From Paenibacillus ferrarius (GTDB lineage Bacteria > Bacillota > Bacilli > Paenibacillales > NBRC-103111): 64,000 nucleotides of DNA. The DNA is taken from positions 62,001 to 126,000 of the forward strand of contig NZ_MBTG01000003.1 in the NCBI RefSeq assembly GCF_002027705.1. Reading direction: 5' to 3'. Below, piece after piece: positions 1 to 8,841 of this stretch. The notes under the pieces are model-generated. The model was given only the letters and a program-made list of their open reading frames with translations, was not told the DNA's origin and searched no databases. Both the position numbers and the translations under genes were made by a program. Each line of letters starts with the position of its first letter. Within the stretch, counting starts at the first letter, position 1.

Positions 1-654
1 GGTGCCAATGCGAGTATGTTCAAAGGCTTTGCAGTCGGCAAAGCTTCGCTCGTTGCGATTCTCACTGGCTTACCCTCGGTCGTGGTGGTCGTGTTTGCTT
101 ATTTTCTCTGGAACGAACATCTTAATCTCATGCAATTTTTTGCTTTCGTTGTCATCGTTATTGGCATTTTGGTTGTGAGATATTCGAATGATATCACGCT
201 GAATAATTTACAAGGCGCAGGCTGGGGAGTATTGGCTTTGCTCCTTTTTGCCGGCAATGATTTATCCAGTAAATGGACAACACTTGTGGGAGCGCCGCTT
301 TTTCCAACCTTATTTTTCATGTTCACTACCGGGACTTGCTGCTTCGGACTATGGTGGCTGAAGGATCGCTTGCAAAACCCCGCAAAGACGCCTTCCTCAG
401 CCAGATGGTCAGAGCGTCAAACTTTTCTTATTGGCATGGGGGTTGGCATTACGAATGTGGTGGGCATGATTCTGATCATTCATGGCTTTGCGCATGGAAA
501 AACAGGGCTTGTTTCTGCGGTCGTCGCCCTCAACGTGCTGATCGTCCTGCTGTACACGCGATTTATACTGAAGGATAAATTCTCAAAGCTGGAGCAATCC
601 GGATTAGCATTAGCACTTATTGGTATTCTTATGATGAAAATCGTTGCCTCTTGA
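1..654 (+). CDS. DMT/EamA-family membrane transporter, 3' part
   Basis: The reading frame is open from base 1, so the gene begins upstream of the window; the ATG at 16 is internal. The visible 217 residues are very hydrophobic, with repeated membrane segments separated by short charged loops. They include a duplicated helix pattern typical of drug/metabolite transporters of the EamA (DUF6) group, which have ten membrane segments. The substrate cannot be read from the sequence. The stop at 652-654 lies inside the -35 box of the argS promoter, so the two genes are packed tightly but argS is transcribed separately. Family assignment is fairly sure; function beyond small-molecule export or import is not. 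Confidence 0.7.
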   Translation, partial: GANASMFKGFAVGKASLVAILTGLPSVVVVVFAYFLWNEHLNLMQFFAFVVIVIGILVVRYSNDITLNNLQGAGWGVLALLLFAGNDLSSKWTTLVGAPLFPTLFFMFTTGTCCFGLWWLKDRLQNPAKTPSSARWSERQTFLIGMGVGITNVVGMILIIHGFAHGKTGLVSAVVALNVLIVLLYTRFILKDKFSKLEQSGLALALIGILMMKIVAS

Positions 655-679
655 CAATTGGGATGCCTTGCAGTAATAT
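651..679 (+). promoter_or_regulatory. Sigma-A promoter of the argS T-box transcript
   Basis: A perfect TTGACA (651-656) is followed after 17 bases by TAATAT (674-679). Predicted transcription starts near 686, giving a leader of about 290 nt before argS. The -35 box overlaps the stop codon of the upstream transporter gene. Confidence 0.75.
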
Positions 680-685
680 TCAGTA

Positions 686-946
686 AATTCTTAAATTGCA
701 TAACGAACATTAATGAACAGGACAGTAGTTCTTGTCGGACAGTCGCAGCGAGCCGGAAGTGGTGGGAACCGGTACGAATGTCAAGAACGAAGCGGGTCTG
801 GGAAATGGTCTTCCGAAACAAGAAGTAGGGAGATCCGGCATAAGCCGTTATCGTAGGAGTGGTTAAATCAGCAGATTTAACACTTAGAGTGGTACCGCGG
901 GAATGAACAGCTCTCGTCTCTTATTAGAGACGGGGGCTTTTTTGCA
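686..946 (+). promoter_or_regulatory. T-box riboswitch (arginine) with terminator/antiterminator
   Basis: The leader carries the T-box core AGAGTGGTACCGCGG at 886-900, followed by a GC-rich hairpin (about 909-938) and a T run, the classical terminator. In Stem I, GTTCTTG near 739 pairs with CAAGAAC at 782-788. Immediately 3' lies GAAG-CGG-GTC, which places the arginine codon CGG (793-795) in the specifier position. The metG leader in this window has the same GAAG-NNN-GTC arrangement with ATG, which supports the reading. Uncharged tRNA-Arg would stabilise the antiterminator and switch argS on. Confidence 0.88.
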
Positions 947-975
947 TTAATAATGATATTGGGGAGGAAATTTCC

Positions 976-2862
976 ATGATTCAGCAGCTTTTAATTAACG
1001 AAATCGACCTGCATGTCCAGGCTATACTCCAAGAGTCCGGCGTGGAACGTCCGTCCACACTGAAAATCTTGACCGAGCATCCAGCTCACCTCGAGCATGG
1101 TGACTACAGTTCGAATATCGCGATGCAGTTAGCCAAAATAGTGCGCAGAGCCCCTTTGCAAATCGCCCAAGACTTACAAGCGCGTATGGAGAAGAATGGA
1201 CGTGTTCAAGGACTTTTCCGTAAGGTGGAAGCAGTGCAGCCGGGTTTTCTGAACTTTTATCTGGCATGGGATACATGGGCTCAAAGGGCGGAGCAAGCTG
1301 CTCAAAGCCTTGGCGGAATTGGCAAAAACACGAAGGTGTTGATTGAACATACGTCGATAAACCCGAATAAGGCCGCACACGTTGGTCATTTGAGAAATTC
1401 CTGTATCGGTGATTCGCTTTCTCGTATGCTTGCACATGCGGGTTACGAAGTTGAGGTTCATAACTATATTGATGATTTGGGCAATCAGTTGGCAGATACG
1501 GTAGTGGGTATTCTTCATACACGAACGGAAGAGAGCTTCGATCGCTTTGGCGATTTCTGCTGGGAAACGTATGCGAAGATCAATCAAGCTTACAAAAGCC
1601 AACCTGAGCTTGCGGAGCAGCGAGCTGTTGTCCTGCATGCTTTGGAAAGCGGAAAATCCAATCTGGCATGGATGGGAAACTTGGTAGCTGAACGTATTGT
1701 GCGCGAGCAATTGGAGGAAATGAAGCAATTCGGCATTCAGTACGATGTGCTGGTCTGGGAGAGCAGCATTGTCAACGCAGGGTTCTGGGATACGACTTTT
1801 GAACTGCTTAGTCAAACAGATATGTTCCACAAGGTGGCAGATGGAAAGCTGGCAGGCTGTTGGGTGCTCAAGAACCGAGAGGATGAGGCGGTCGCAGAGC
1901 TCGATAACGCAGAGCATCAAGGGGATAAAGTGCTTGTGCGTTCCAATGGGATTTTAACCTACACAGCGAAGGACATCGCTTATCATCTGTGGAAATTTGG
2001 ACTGCTTTCCAATGATTTTGTCTACAAAAAATGGGGAGCCGGACTGTGGTCAACCTCATCTCAAGGCAGTAAGAAAAAGATCGGGCATGCCGATATGGTC
2101 ATTAATGTCATTGATCATCGCCAGCAATATCCGCAAGAAATGGTAAAGCTAGCCTTGCAGGTGCTGGGTTATGAGGAAGCAGCCAGCCAGCTTAAGCATG
2201 TTAGCTATGGCGTCGTGTCTTTGAGTCCGGATACGGCAGCAGGTCTTGGTATTGCTATTTCGGATGGCAAAAGCTCCTATGCGATGTCTGGGCGTCAAGG
2301 TATCGGGATCAAAGTTGCCGATTTGCTTGATCATATGGAAAGTGTAATTGAAGCAAAGCGTTCGAAGAAAACGGGCATTTCCAGTCGTACAATTGCAGCG
2401 GCATCCATTCGTTATTATTTGCTGAAGTATCAGCTGCAGACGGAAGTGATTTTGGACTTGGAGCAGGCGACGGAAGTAACGGGGAATACGGGAGTTTATT
2501 TGCTCTATGCCTACAGCAGGGCGAATAGCATCTTGGATAAAGCGAAGAAGGATGCTCGCGTGTTGCATCTGGAGCCTGACTTCAATGTGAGTTTGCTGGA
2601 AGAGCAGGAGTACCCGCTGTTAAGGCATATTGCTTACTGGCCGGAGACTTTGGCCGCGGCTACTCAACAATTGGCGCCTAGCTTAATTTGTCATTATGCG
2701 TTTGAGCTGGCTGCTCTTTTCAACCACTTCTACAGCGCATGCCCGGTTCTGAAGGGCAGTGAGTCCAGCATTCGCCATCGTCTGTGGATTACCCAAATCT
2801 ACAAACAAACGCTTCAGCAAGCACTTGAGTTGTTGGGGATGCCAACCCCAAATCGCCTATAG
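976..2862 (+). CDS. argS: Arginyl-tRNA synthetase
   Basis: A class I aminoacyl-tRNA synthetase of 628 residues charges tRNA-Arg in the cytoplasm. The N-terminal ~110 residues look like the ArgRS-specific Add-1 tRNA-binding domain. The nucleotide-binding signature reads HVGH at 135-138 within NPNKAAHVGHLRN. The second signature is divergent (MSGRQGIGIK rather than KMSKS), as is common in ArgRS, and the C-terminal third is a helical anticodon-binding domain ending in LLGMP. The start has GGGGAGGAAA just upstream. The protein is longer than the roughly 560-residue ArgRS usual in Bacillus, so this may be the divergent long type and possibly a second copy in the genome. T-box control fits its role. 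Confidence 0.93.
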   Translation: MIQQLLINEIDLHVQAILQESGVERPSTLKILTEHPAHLEHGDYSSNIAMQLAKIVRRAPLQIAQDLQARMEKNGRVQGLFRKVEAVQPGFLNFYLAWDTWAQRAEQAAQSLGGIGKNTKVLIEHTSINPNKAAHVGHLRNSCIGDSLSRMLAHAGYEVEVHNYIDDLGNQLADTVVGILHTRTEESFDRFGDFCWETYAKINQAYKSQPELAEQRAVVLHALESGKSNLAWMGNLVAERIVREQLEEMKQFGIQYDVLVWESSIVNAGFWDTTFELLSQTDMFHKVADGKLAGCWVLKNREDEAVAELDNAEHQGDKVLVRSNGILTYTAKDIAYHLWKFGLLSNDFVYKKWGAGLWSTSSQGSKKKIGHADMVINVIDHRQQYPQEMVKLALQVLGYEEAASQLKHVSYGVVSLSPDTAAGLGIAISDGKSSYAMSGRQGIGIKVADLLDHMESVIEAKRSKKTGISSRTIAAASIRYYLLKYQLQTEVILDLEQATEVTGNTGVYLLYAYSRANSILDKAKKDARVLHLEPDFNVSLLEEQEYPLLRHIAYWPETLAAATQQLAPSLICHYAFELAALFNHFYSACPVLKGSESSIRHRLWITQIYKQTLQQALELLGMPTPNRL

Positions 2863-3004
2863 GGCGATGGTAATCACTACCGTTCACATCAGGCTAATCC
2901 AGTTTGATCTGTAAAAATACAACAATAGCTTTCTGATCTGATACAAATGCGGTACAATAAGAATATTCGTGCCAATATGAATGATTCAGGAGGCTTTTAC
3001 CACA

Positions 3005-3634
3005 ATGACAGAAAAAGATATCGAAACACAAGCGGAAGAAGTAAACGAACAAGATCAGGAACGCGAACAAGCCCAAATCATTATGACTTGGTTTCAACAC
3101 ATTCAAGAAGTAATGAAAGAGCAATTCCCTGAATATGAAGTGGATGGTCAAATCGGAAATAACCCGACTTATGGACCGATGTTTGCTTTTACGCTGAACA
3201 AAGATGAGAAGTCCACATCCTGCGGATTTTTCTTGAATGAAATTATGAGAAACTTCCAGACGAATCCGAATGCAGGGCTTTGGCTTTCATCTTTCTTTGT
3301 AGATTTGCTTAGAAGTCCTGACAACCATCCGCTGCCGAATCCTCCGCAGACAGAAGATGAAGCGAAGGATTTGCTGGATAAACATATTGTTCCTTACTGT
3401 GCTTCAACTGTACGCGAAGAGTTCCCGGATCAGAAGATCTATGTAGATCTGGAGCTTCATGAAGAGCATGGCCCTGTTCTTGAAGCAGGCTTCGTGGCCG
3501 TCCAGGATGGCAACAATACATGTGCGCTGCCTTTGCAATATTTAATGACGTTATATTTACTGAATCGCGATCCGGCTGAGCCGCTTATTCAAGCGATGTA
3601 TCGTTTATATGAAGAAAATAATTTAGGTCAATAA
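3005..3634 (+). CDS. Hypothetical protein with an internal duplication
   Basis: I do not recognise this family. The ATG at 3005 is chosen because AGGAGG (2988-2993) sits 11 bases upstream; an ATG at 2981 precedes that site. The 209-residue product is acidic, soluble-looking, without signal peptide or membrane segment. It appears to hold two copies of a ~75-residue unit (about 30-105 and 128-203). KEQFPE at 38 matches REEFPD at 137, YGPMF at 56 matches HGPVL at 155, and C73 matches C173. The first ~25 residues are charged and probably disordered. The gene stands alone between argS and a bidirectional terminator. Confidence 0.75.
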   Translation: MTEKDIETQAEEVNEQDQEREQAQIIMTWFQHIQEVMKEQFPEYEVDGQIGNNPTYGPMFAFTLNKDEKSTSCGFFLNEIMRNFQTNPNAGLWLSSFFVDLLRSPDNHPLPNPPQTEDEAKDLLDKHIVPYCASTVREEFPDQKIYVDLELHEEHGPVLEAGFVAVQDGNNTCALPLQYLMTLYLLNRDPAEPLIQAMYRLYEENNLGQ

Positions 3635-3646
3635 AGATTATTAAAC

Positions 3647-3690
3647 AAGGGCTGTCCAGAAGTAGATAAACCTACTCGAGGACAGCCCTT
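3647..3690. terminator. Bidirectional intrinsic terminator
   Basis: 11-bp arms (3647-3657 and 3680-3690, AAGGGCTGTCC and its complement) enclose a second short stem. A T-rich stretch follows on the plus strand and a weaker one on the minus strand. It separates the hypothetical gene from the leftward threonine synthase cluster. Confidence 0.8.
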
Positions 3691-3733
3691 TCATTTTAAG
3701 CAGATTGTGCGGAAGAGAAAGCCAGCCGCTTCG

Positions 3734-4948
3734 TTATTTATTCAAGCTGCGGTAATCCTCATACGTTCGTATTATCGGAAGCGATGGGCTTGACGTGAGC
3801 TTTGCATATTTCATTGCATGTGAAGTATTAAACAGCACAACAGAGTCAGATGGCAGCAGCCAGCCGTTGTCACAGAGAGCAAGCAACCCTGCCCAAGCAG
3901 CCGAGCCTTCCGGCGATGCGGAGATGCCTTGCGAACCTAAAGTCTGCGTGGCTTCTGCTATTTGGCTCTTGGACAAGGCGAGGGCAGTTCCTCCGCTCTC
4001 TACAATAATAGAAAGAATCAGCGCTAAATCAGGCGGATTCGGCACTCTCATGCCTGTCGGACTGGCAATAGCATGAACGGCCGGAGTCATTGCAGCTTGA
4101 TTTAACGCAGCCAAGCCATCCACGATGGGCTGACAGCCTTCTTCCTGCACACAGACGAACCTTGGCATAGGCCCGTCTATCCAGTGAAGTGCTTTCAACT
4201 CGTGGTAGGCTTTCCACATGCCAATAATGCCTGAACCGCCGCCAGTGGGATAAATAATGACGTCGGGGAACTTCCAGCCTAGCTGCTCGGCGAGCTCAAG
4301 TCCCATCGTTTTTTTGCCTTCAACACGACCAGGCTCTTTCAATGTTCCTACATTGATCCACCCCTGTTCGTGCTTGCCTGCTTCAATTATGGCGGCTGCA
4401 TCATGGATGAATCCATCAACGAGGTAAGTAGCTGCCCCATAGAGGGGGCACTCCTCTACAATGAGCGGGGGACAATCCAGCGGAATGAAGACAGAAGCTT
4501 CAATGCCTGCGTAACCGGCGTAAGCCGCTAAAGCGCTGGCGGCGTTGCCATTGGAAGGAACAGCTGCTTTGGTCCTGTCAGATTCCTTGAGCAGCGAAAC
4601 AGCAACAGAGAATCCCCGGGATTTGAAGCTTCCTGTTGGATTCTGCTCTTCTCTTTTGAGCCACAGCTGCCCTATAGGCAGCTTCTTCTCCCACGTCGTC
4701 AAGCGAACGAGCGGCGTCCAGCCTTCGCCTAAGGTGATGATACAATCCGGGTTGCTCACAGGAAGCAAATCTTTGTATCTCCACATGGATGGGCAGCGTG
4801 TCGTTAAGACTTCCTTCTTGAAAGTTCTGCCTATACACTCGAGGTCGTAGTCGACTAACAGTGTTCCTCCACAATCGCATTTCATTTCTACATATCGAAA
4901 GGGGAGCTTGGCAGAACAGCGTGAGCAATAAAGCCCCAAACGGTTCAT
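3734..4948 (-). CDS. thrC: Threonine synthase
   Basis: A PLP enzyme of 404 residues converting O-phosphohomoserine to threonine. The N-terminus has a zinc-ribbon-like CxxC...CxC set (C8, C11, C24, C26) seen in one branch of threonine synthases. The PLP lysine is K109 in NPTGSFKSRG, and a glycine-rich phosphate loop reads PTGGGSGI. AGGAGG lies seven bases before the ATG. It is the third gene of a leftward set after panD and an ATP-grasp gene, 13 bp behind the latter. A related PLP lyase of this fold is the main alternative; the zinc ribbon plus length favours ThrC. The usual hom and thrB partners are not here. Confidence 0.82.
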   Translation of the reverse strand: MNRLGLYCSRCSAKLPFRYVEMKCDCGGTLLVDYDLECIGRTFKKEVLTTRCPSMWRYKDLLPVSNPDCIITLGEGWTPLVRLTTWEKKLPIGQLWLKREEQNPTGSFKSRGFSVAVSLLKESDRTKAAVPSNGNAASALAAYAGYAGIEASVFIPLDCPPLIVEECPLYGAATYLVDGFIHDAAAIIEAGKHEQGWINVGTLKEPGRVEGKKTMGLELAEQLGWKFPDVIIYPTGGGSGIIGMWKAYHELKALHWIDGPMPRFVCVQEEGCQPIVDGLAALNQAAMTPAVHAIASPTGMRVPNPPDLALILSIIVESGGTALALSKSQIAEATQTLGSQGISASPEGSAAWAGLLALCDNGWLLPSDSVVLFNTSHAMKYAKLTSSPSLPIIRTYEDYRSLNK

Positions 4949-4961
4949 CTCCGGGCCTCCT

Positions 4962-5735
4962 TTATTTTTTATATTGACTTTTTATTCCCGAGTGACGGTT
5001 GGAAGATTTACGAAAAGATTTGATTATGCGAAACATCGATTTATCCTTCAGCTTCAAAAACAACTCCAGCATGGGTGCAAAATTAACCTCAATAATCCAA
5101 ACATTGCCCTTCTTGTCAAACGCCATATCAATCCCCATCGTATCCACCCCGTGGTAGGAAAGACTTAATTGTTCGGCGCTTAGCAAAGCGACTTTATCCA
5201 GTTGAGCGAGAAAATCATTGGTATTGATGCTGCTCAGCTCTGATTGCTTGAGAGCCTGTTCGACCGTAACTACTTTCCCGCCGCTCAGGCGAATATTCGT
5301 GACAATGAAGCCGTTTCCGGCGACTTTGGCCAGCTTGCCGGTCACTTGCCAAGACGAGCCTGGACGCCGCTGCACCATTACCCGCAGATCAAACGGGCGG
5401 CCGTTCACGGAAGCCAGCGGTATGCGCTGCTGAACAATGTGGTTCTTTCCGGCCTTTTTTTTCACAAAAGCAGCTAGCTTGGACTTGTCTGAGAAGTTTT
5501 TTTTCTTTGCTCCGTCTTGGACTTCATACGTTGAGAGAGCTGTTTGTTTAATTGCGATAACACCATTGCCGCCATAGCTGCCGGTTGGTTTAACAATGAC
5601 TTCTCCGTATTTGGTGAGCATGCTGAGGAACGTACGTTCTTTCAGCCAAGCAGTTTCCGGTAGGTACATCTTGATCTCAGGAGATTTGCGGAGAAGCTTG
5701 TACTTCGTCCATTTGCTTGTGCTTAAATTACTCAT
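4962..5735 (-). CDS. YheC/YheD-family ATP-grasp protein
   Basis: The 257-residue product matches the YheC/YheD group of ATP-grasp proteins, associated in Bacillus with endospore coat work. Visible ATP-grasp features are VIVKPTGSYGGNGVIAI (phosphate-binding loop), FDLRVMVQRRPG and, near the end, MAFDKKGNVWIIEVNFAP (metal-binding Glu/Asn). It lacks the long N-terminal half of full YheC/D proteins, so it is a short version. Its ATG overlaps the panD stop by 8 bp (ATGAGTAA), which implies translational coupling. The ribosome site is weak. The substrate ligated is unknown. Confidence 0.75.
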   Translation of the reverse strand: MSNLSTSKWTKYKLLRKSPEIKMYLPETAWLKERTFLSMLTKYGEVIVKPTGSYGGNGVIAIKQTALSTYEVQDGAKKKNFSDKSKLAAFVKKKAGKNHIVQQRIPLASVNGRPFDLRVMVQRRPGSSWQVTGKLAKVAGNGFIVTNIRLSGGKVVTVEQALKQSELSSINTNDFLAQLDKVALLSAEQLSLSYHGVDTMGIDMAFDKKGNVWIIEVNFAPMLELFLKLKDKSMFRIIKSFRKSSNRHSGIKSQYKK

Positions 5736-6129
5736 AAGGCTGCACTTCTTGCTCAGCGATGACGATATTATGATCCTCTACTCGGAGGATTTGATTGTTT
5801 TCATCAACAAAAACCACCTGTGGCTTTAGTAGGCTGATTTCCGTTTCATCCATGAGCCCCATACTGAGAATGATGACAAGATCGCCAGGTGCGAACAAGT
5901 GTGCAGGAGGGCCGTTCAAGCCAATTTTACCGCTGCCCTCAGGCGCAGGAATGGCGTAAGTTTTCCACCTTGTGGCATTGCGAAGGCTTGTAATTTGAAC
6001 CATCTCATAAGGGTAAATATTCGCTTTTTGCATGAGCAGTCGATCTATCGAAATGCTTCCAACATAATTCAGATCGGCTTCCGTTACTGTCGCGCGGTGG
6101 ATCTTTCCTTTACACATTAGACGCTGCAT
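5728..6129 (-). CDS. panD: Aspartate 1-decarboxylase (pyruvoyl enzyme)
   Basis: PanD makes beta-alanine from aspartate for pantothenate and CoA. The 133-residue product starts MQRLMCKGKIHRATVTEAD and carries the self-cleavage site Gly-Ser in YVGSISID, where Ser becomes the pyruvoyl group. RWKTYAIPAPEGSG and NGPPAHL are conserved parts of the active site and tetramer. I start at 6129 rather than at an upstream in-frame ATG (6246) because family proteins begin just before the KGKIHR segment and AAGGAGC lies 9 bases upstream. panB and panC are not adjacent. It heads the leftward panD - ATP-grasp - thrC set. Confidence 0.9.
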   Translation of the reverse strand: MQRLMCKGKIHRATVTEADLNYVGSISIDRLLMQKANIYPYEMVQITSLRNATRWKTYAIPAPEGSGKIGLNGPPAHLFAPGDLVIILSMGLMDETEISLLKPQVVFVDENNQILRVEDHNIVIAEQEVQPYE

Positions 6130-6299
6130 AAGCAGTAGCTCCTTTATGATTACATAGGTTGTTCCTACCAGCTTATGATAATTGGCTGACTTCTGGTTTA
6201 GGTGTAATCCCTGATTTAATGAAAATAGTTTCGTGTCACGCTCCAATTAAGGCTGTGATATACTTAAGAATCAGTAGTTGCGACGAAAAAAAGGAGTGA

Positions 6300-7037
6300 A
6301 TGGTTCTGTCCGCTATTTTGTTAATTGAACATTTGCATAAGAAGCATCCGAATGGCGGCGAAGCGCCTTTGTTTGACCGCATTAGCGCGGAAGTAGCGCC
6401 TCAGGATCGAATCATTATTCTTGGACCATCCGGTCAGGGCAAGAGTACTTTGCTGCGGGTTATCGCCGCATTAGAAAGCAAAGATGGCGGCCAATTAACA
6501 CTTCATGGCAAGCAAACTGCTGACTGGGGTCCCACAGAGTGGCGCAAACGGGTATGCTATGTTCCTCAACAGCCAACAATGCTGCCTGCAACCATTAAGG
6601 ATAATCTGGCTACCGTGAGCAAGCTTCATCAAACGACCTTTGATCAACAAGCAGCGGAAAGCTTGATGAATCAAGTTGGGCTTGGTGATCTGGATTGGTC
6701 TCAGAAAGCGGCGGAATTGTCAGGAGGCCAAAAGCAGCGGGTTCAACTTGTCAGATCAATGCTGCTGAAGTCCGATATTCTGCTCCTTGACGAGGCCACG
6801 TCTGCCCTTGATTCGCAAAGCAAGCAGGCGGTAGAAGCCACATTGATGAAATGGCACCATGAACAGGGGAAAGGGATCATTTGGGTCACTCATGAACAGG
6901 AGCAAGCTCGTCGAGTCGGCAACCGCTTCTGGCATTTGGATAGTGGTATTTTGGCGGAAGCTCGGATGGAGAACTTATTCCAAAAAACGCCATCTGAACG
7001 TGTTGAAAAGGGGGATGATCCTGCATGTCAACATTAG
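6300..7037 (+). CDS. fetA: ABC transporter ATP-binding protein, FetA-like
   Basis: A 245-residue ATPase with all ABC motifs: Walker A GPSGQGKST, Q-loop YVPQQPT, signature LSGGQKQR, Walker B ILLLDEATSALD and switch His in WVTHEQ. It overlaps by 13 bp the following FetB-type permease, the arrangement of the E. coli FetAB iron exporter. That pairing, rather than the ATPase itself, gives the name. The ATG follows AAGGAG by only three bases, an unusually tight ribosome site; no better start is visible. Likely role: metal (iron) efflux at the membrane. Confidence 0.78.
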   Translation: MVLSAILLIEHLHKKHPNGGEAPLFDRISAEVAPQDRIIILGPSGQGKSTLLRVIAALESKDGGQLTLHGKQTADWGPTEWRKRVCYVPQQPTMLPATIKDNLATVSKLHQTTFDQQAAESLMNQVGLGDLDWSQKAAELSGGQKQRVQLVRSMLLKSDILLLDEATSALDSQSKQAVEATLMKWHHEQGKGIIWVTHEQEQARRVGNRFWHLDSGILAEARMENLFQKTPSERVEKGDDPACQH

Positions 7038-7768
7038 CTTTGGGCTTCACGCTGACCTTTGTCATGATTACGATCGCTTTGTCGAAATGGCAAAAGCTGG
7101 GGCTGGAGAAAGATATAGCGCTGGGCACAATTCGGGGTTCCTTGCAGTTGTTATTTATTGGATATGTCCTCCATTATGTGTTCAAAACAGAGAACATAGC
7201 ACTCATAGGCATCATCATTGCCATTATGATCGGAATAGCCACACACAACGCGGGCAAGCGTGGCGAGGGTTTGCAAGGTATTCATTGGCGGGTGGCAGTT
7301 TCTATTGCCGTAACGGAGGTTTTGACGCTGTCTCTGATGCTGGGGCTGGGAATCATTAAGCCAACGACCCAGTTTATTATTCCGATCAGCGGAATGACGA
7401 TAGGCAGCTCCATGATCGTGTGTGGTTTGTTTTTGAATCAAATGAACCGTGAGGTCGCCTCCTCCAAAGAAGAGATCGAAGCCCTGCTGGCGCTGGGCTC
7501 AACCGTAAGACAAGCCATACAGCAGGCGCTGCAGCGCTCCGTGAAGGCCAGTATGATCCCAACGATTGACGGGATGAAGACCGTAGGACTCGTTCAATTG
7601 CCCGGCATGATGACGGGCATGATTATCGCTGGCGCCAATCCGGTAGAGGCGGTGCGCTATCAGATTTTGATTTTGTTTGCTTTCACCGCCGCTGCTGCCA
7701 TCACAAGCATTATTCTCAGCATGCTGAGCTATAAGCTTTGGTTCACTAAGGAAATGACGCTGAAATAG
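7025..7768 (+). CDS. fetB: UPF0014/FetB-family ABC permease
   Basis: The 247-residue membrane protein has about seven hydrophobic segments. It carries FetB-family landmarks: the LGTIRGSLQLLFIGYVL stretch near the start, PISGMTIGSSM in the middle, and IPTIDGMKTVGLVQLPGMMTGMI near the coupling region. It is the membrane partner of the upstream ATPase and is translated from inside that gene's end. In E. coli this pair exports iron and protects from peroxide stress. The substrate here is inferred only. A strong bidirectional terminator follows. Confidence 0.83.
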   Translation: MSTLALGFTLTFVMITIALSKWQKLGLEKDIALGTIRGSLQLLFIGYVLHYVFKTENIALIGIIIAIMIGIATHNAGKRGEGLQGIHWRVAVSIAVTEVLTLSLMLGLGIIKPTTQFIIPISGMTIGSSMIVCGLFLNQMNREVASSKEEIEALLALGSTVRQAIQQALQRSVKASMIPTIDGMKTVGLVQLPGMMTGMIIAGANPVEAVRYQILILFAFTAAAAITSIILSMLSYKLWFTKEMTLK

Positions 7769-7807
7769 AGCGATATATTTCCCAGGGAATTGTAGGAGTC
7801 GACAGAC

Positions 7808-7855
7808 AAAAAACCTGTGACTACGCTGGTTTACCCAGTAGCGCCACAGGTTTTT
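7808..7855. terminator. Bidirectional intrinsic terminator
   Basis: AAAAACCTGTG at the left and CACAGGTTTTT at the right form a stem with A and T tails, giving termination in both directions between fetB and the leftward TSUP gene. The interior is itself partly self-complementary. Confidence 0.82.
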
Positions 7856-7880
7856 CCTATTCCTCTTCCTGCTCATTGCC

Positions 7881-8645
7881 TCAAATTAATTTAATCCCGC
7901 TAATTAATACCAAGCTCGCGATGATGATTCGCAGCACATGCGTCGGGGCTTTGGTAGACATCATGCTGCCGATGAGAACTCCCGGAATGGAGCCGATCAG
8001 CAGATTGAGCACCAGCGTGTAATTCACATTGCCCATACTTGCATGCAGGATGCCTGCCGCAGAAGCAAGGAAAAATGCGTGCGCAATATCAGTCCCGACG
8101 AGCTGGGCCGGATTCATGCGAAAAAAATAAAGCATCGCTATCGCATACAAAGAACCGGAACCAATGGACGTGAGCCCAACGATGAAGCCCAGCACGGCTC
8201 CAATTGTGATGGTCAATCCGCGTTTTTCTTGCAGGCTTTTCAACTGCCAGCGATTTTCTTTGAGCTTGTGTCCGAAAAATACTTTGAACAAGGTAGCAAA
8301 GGCCACCAGAATCAGAACGTAGCCGAGTGCATGCTTGATCATGAGTTCTTGGTTGTTAAAAAATGAATCGAATAATTTCAGGAAGAGAACTGCGACAATA
8401 ACGCCCGGAATACTGCCCATGGCCAACATTTTGACTAGTTTAAAATCAATCGTTTTCTGCCGCCAATGCTGGATGGTTCCAAAAAGCTTCGTAATGGAAT
8501 TATAAAGCAGATCTGTGCCGACGGCGATAGAAGGATGAATACCGATCAGAATTAGGATCGGAGTCAGCAGTGAGGCTCCGCCAACGCCAGTTAAACCAAC
8601 TAAAAAACCAACAAATACCCCCATCAGTAATACACTTAAAGTCAT
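7881..8645 (-). CDS. TSUP (TauE/SafE) family permease
   Basis: A 254-residue membrane protein with about eight hydrophobic segments. Both halves carry the TSUP glycine-rich motif: GFLVGLTGVGGASLLTPILI near the N-terminus and GFIVGLTSIGSGSLYAIAML in the second half, reflecting the family's internal duplication. These proteins export or import sulfite, sulfonates or other organic anions. The substrate cannot be told here. It stands alone, convergent with fetAB and divergent from an MFS gene. Confidence 0.85.
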   Translation of the reverse strand: MTLSVLLMGVFVGFLVGLTGVGGASLLTPILILIGIHPSIAVGTDLLYNSITKLFGTIQHWRQKTIDFKLVKMLAMGSIPGVIVAVLFLKLFDSFFNNQELMIKHALGYVLILVAFATLFKVFFGHKLKENRWQLKSLQEKRGLTITIGAVLGFIVGLTSIGSGSLYAIAMLYFFRMNPAQLVGTDIAHAFFLASAAGILHASMGNVNYTLVLNLLIGSIPGVLIGSMMSTKAPTHVLRIIIASLVLISGIKLI

Positions 8646-8841
8646 GTTGTCATGTCCCCAATCTGATTACCCACTAAATCAATTGGATTAATTTTATTAT
8701 ATAGAAAAGCATTATGTAAAGAAAAATTTTCAATTAGATGTTCAAATAATCATTTTCCCCCTCATAAAGTTTCTGTTCATCAAAGAGGGAATCAGGTACA
8801 ATATGGGAACGTGACTAAAAAGCAAGTAGAGAGGAGCAAGT

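Noticed and set aside
1174..1920. A 248-codon frame antisense to argS
   Set aside because: No ribosome site, no family resemblance, and it lies entirely inside a certain gene.
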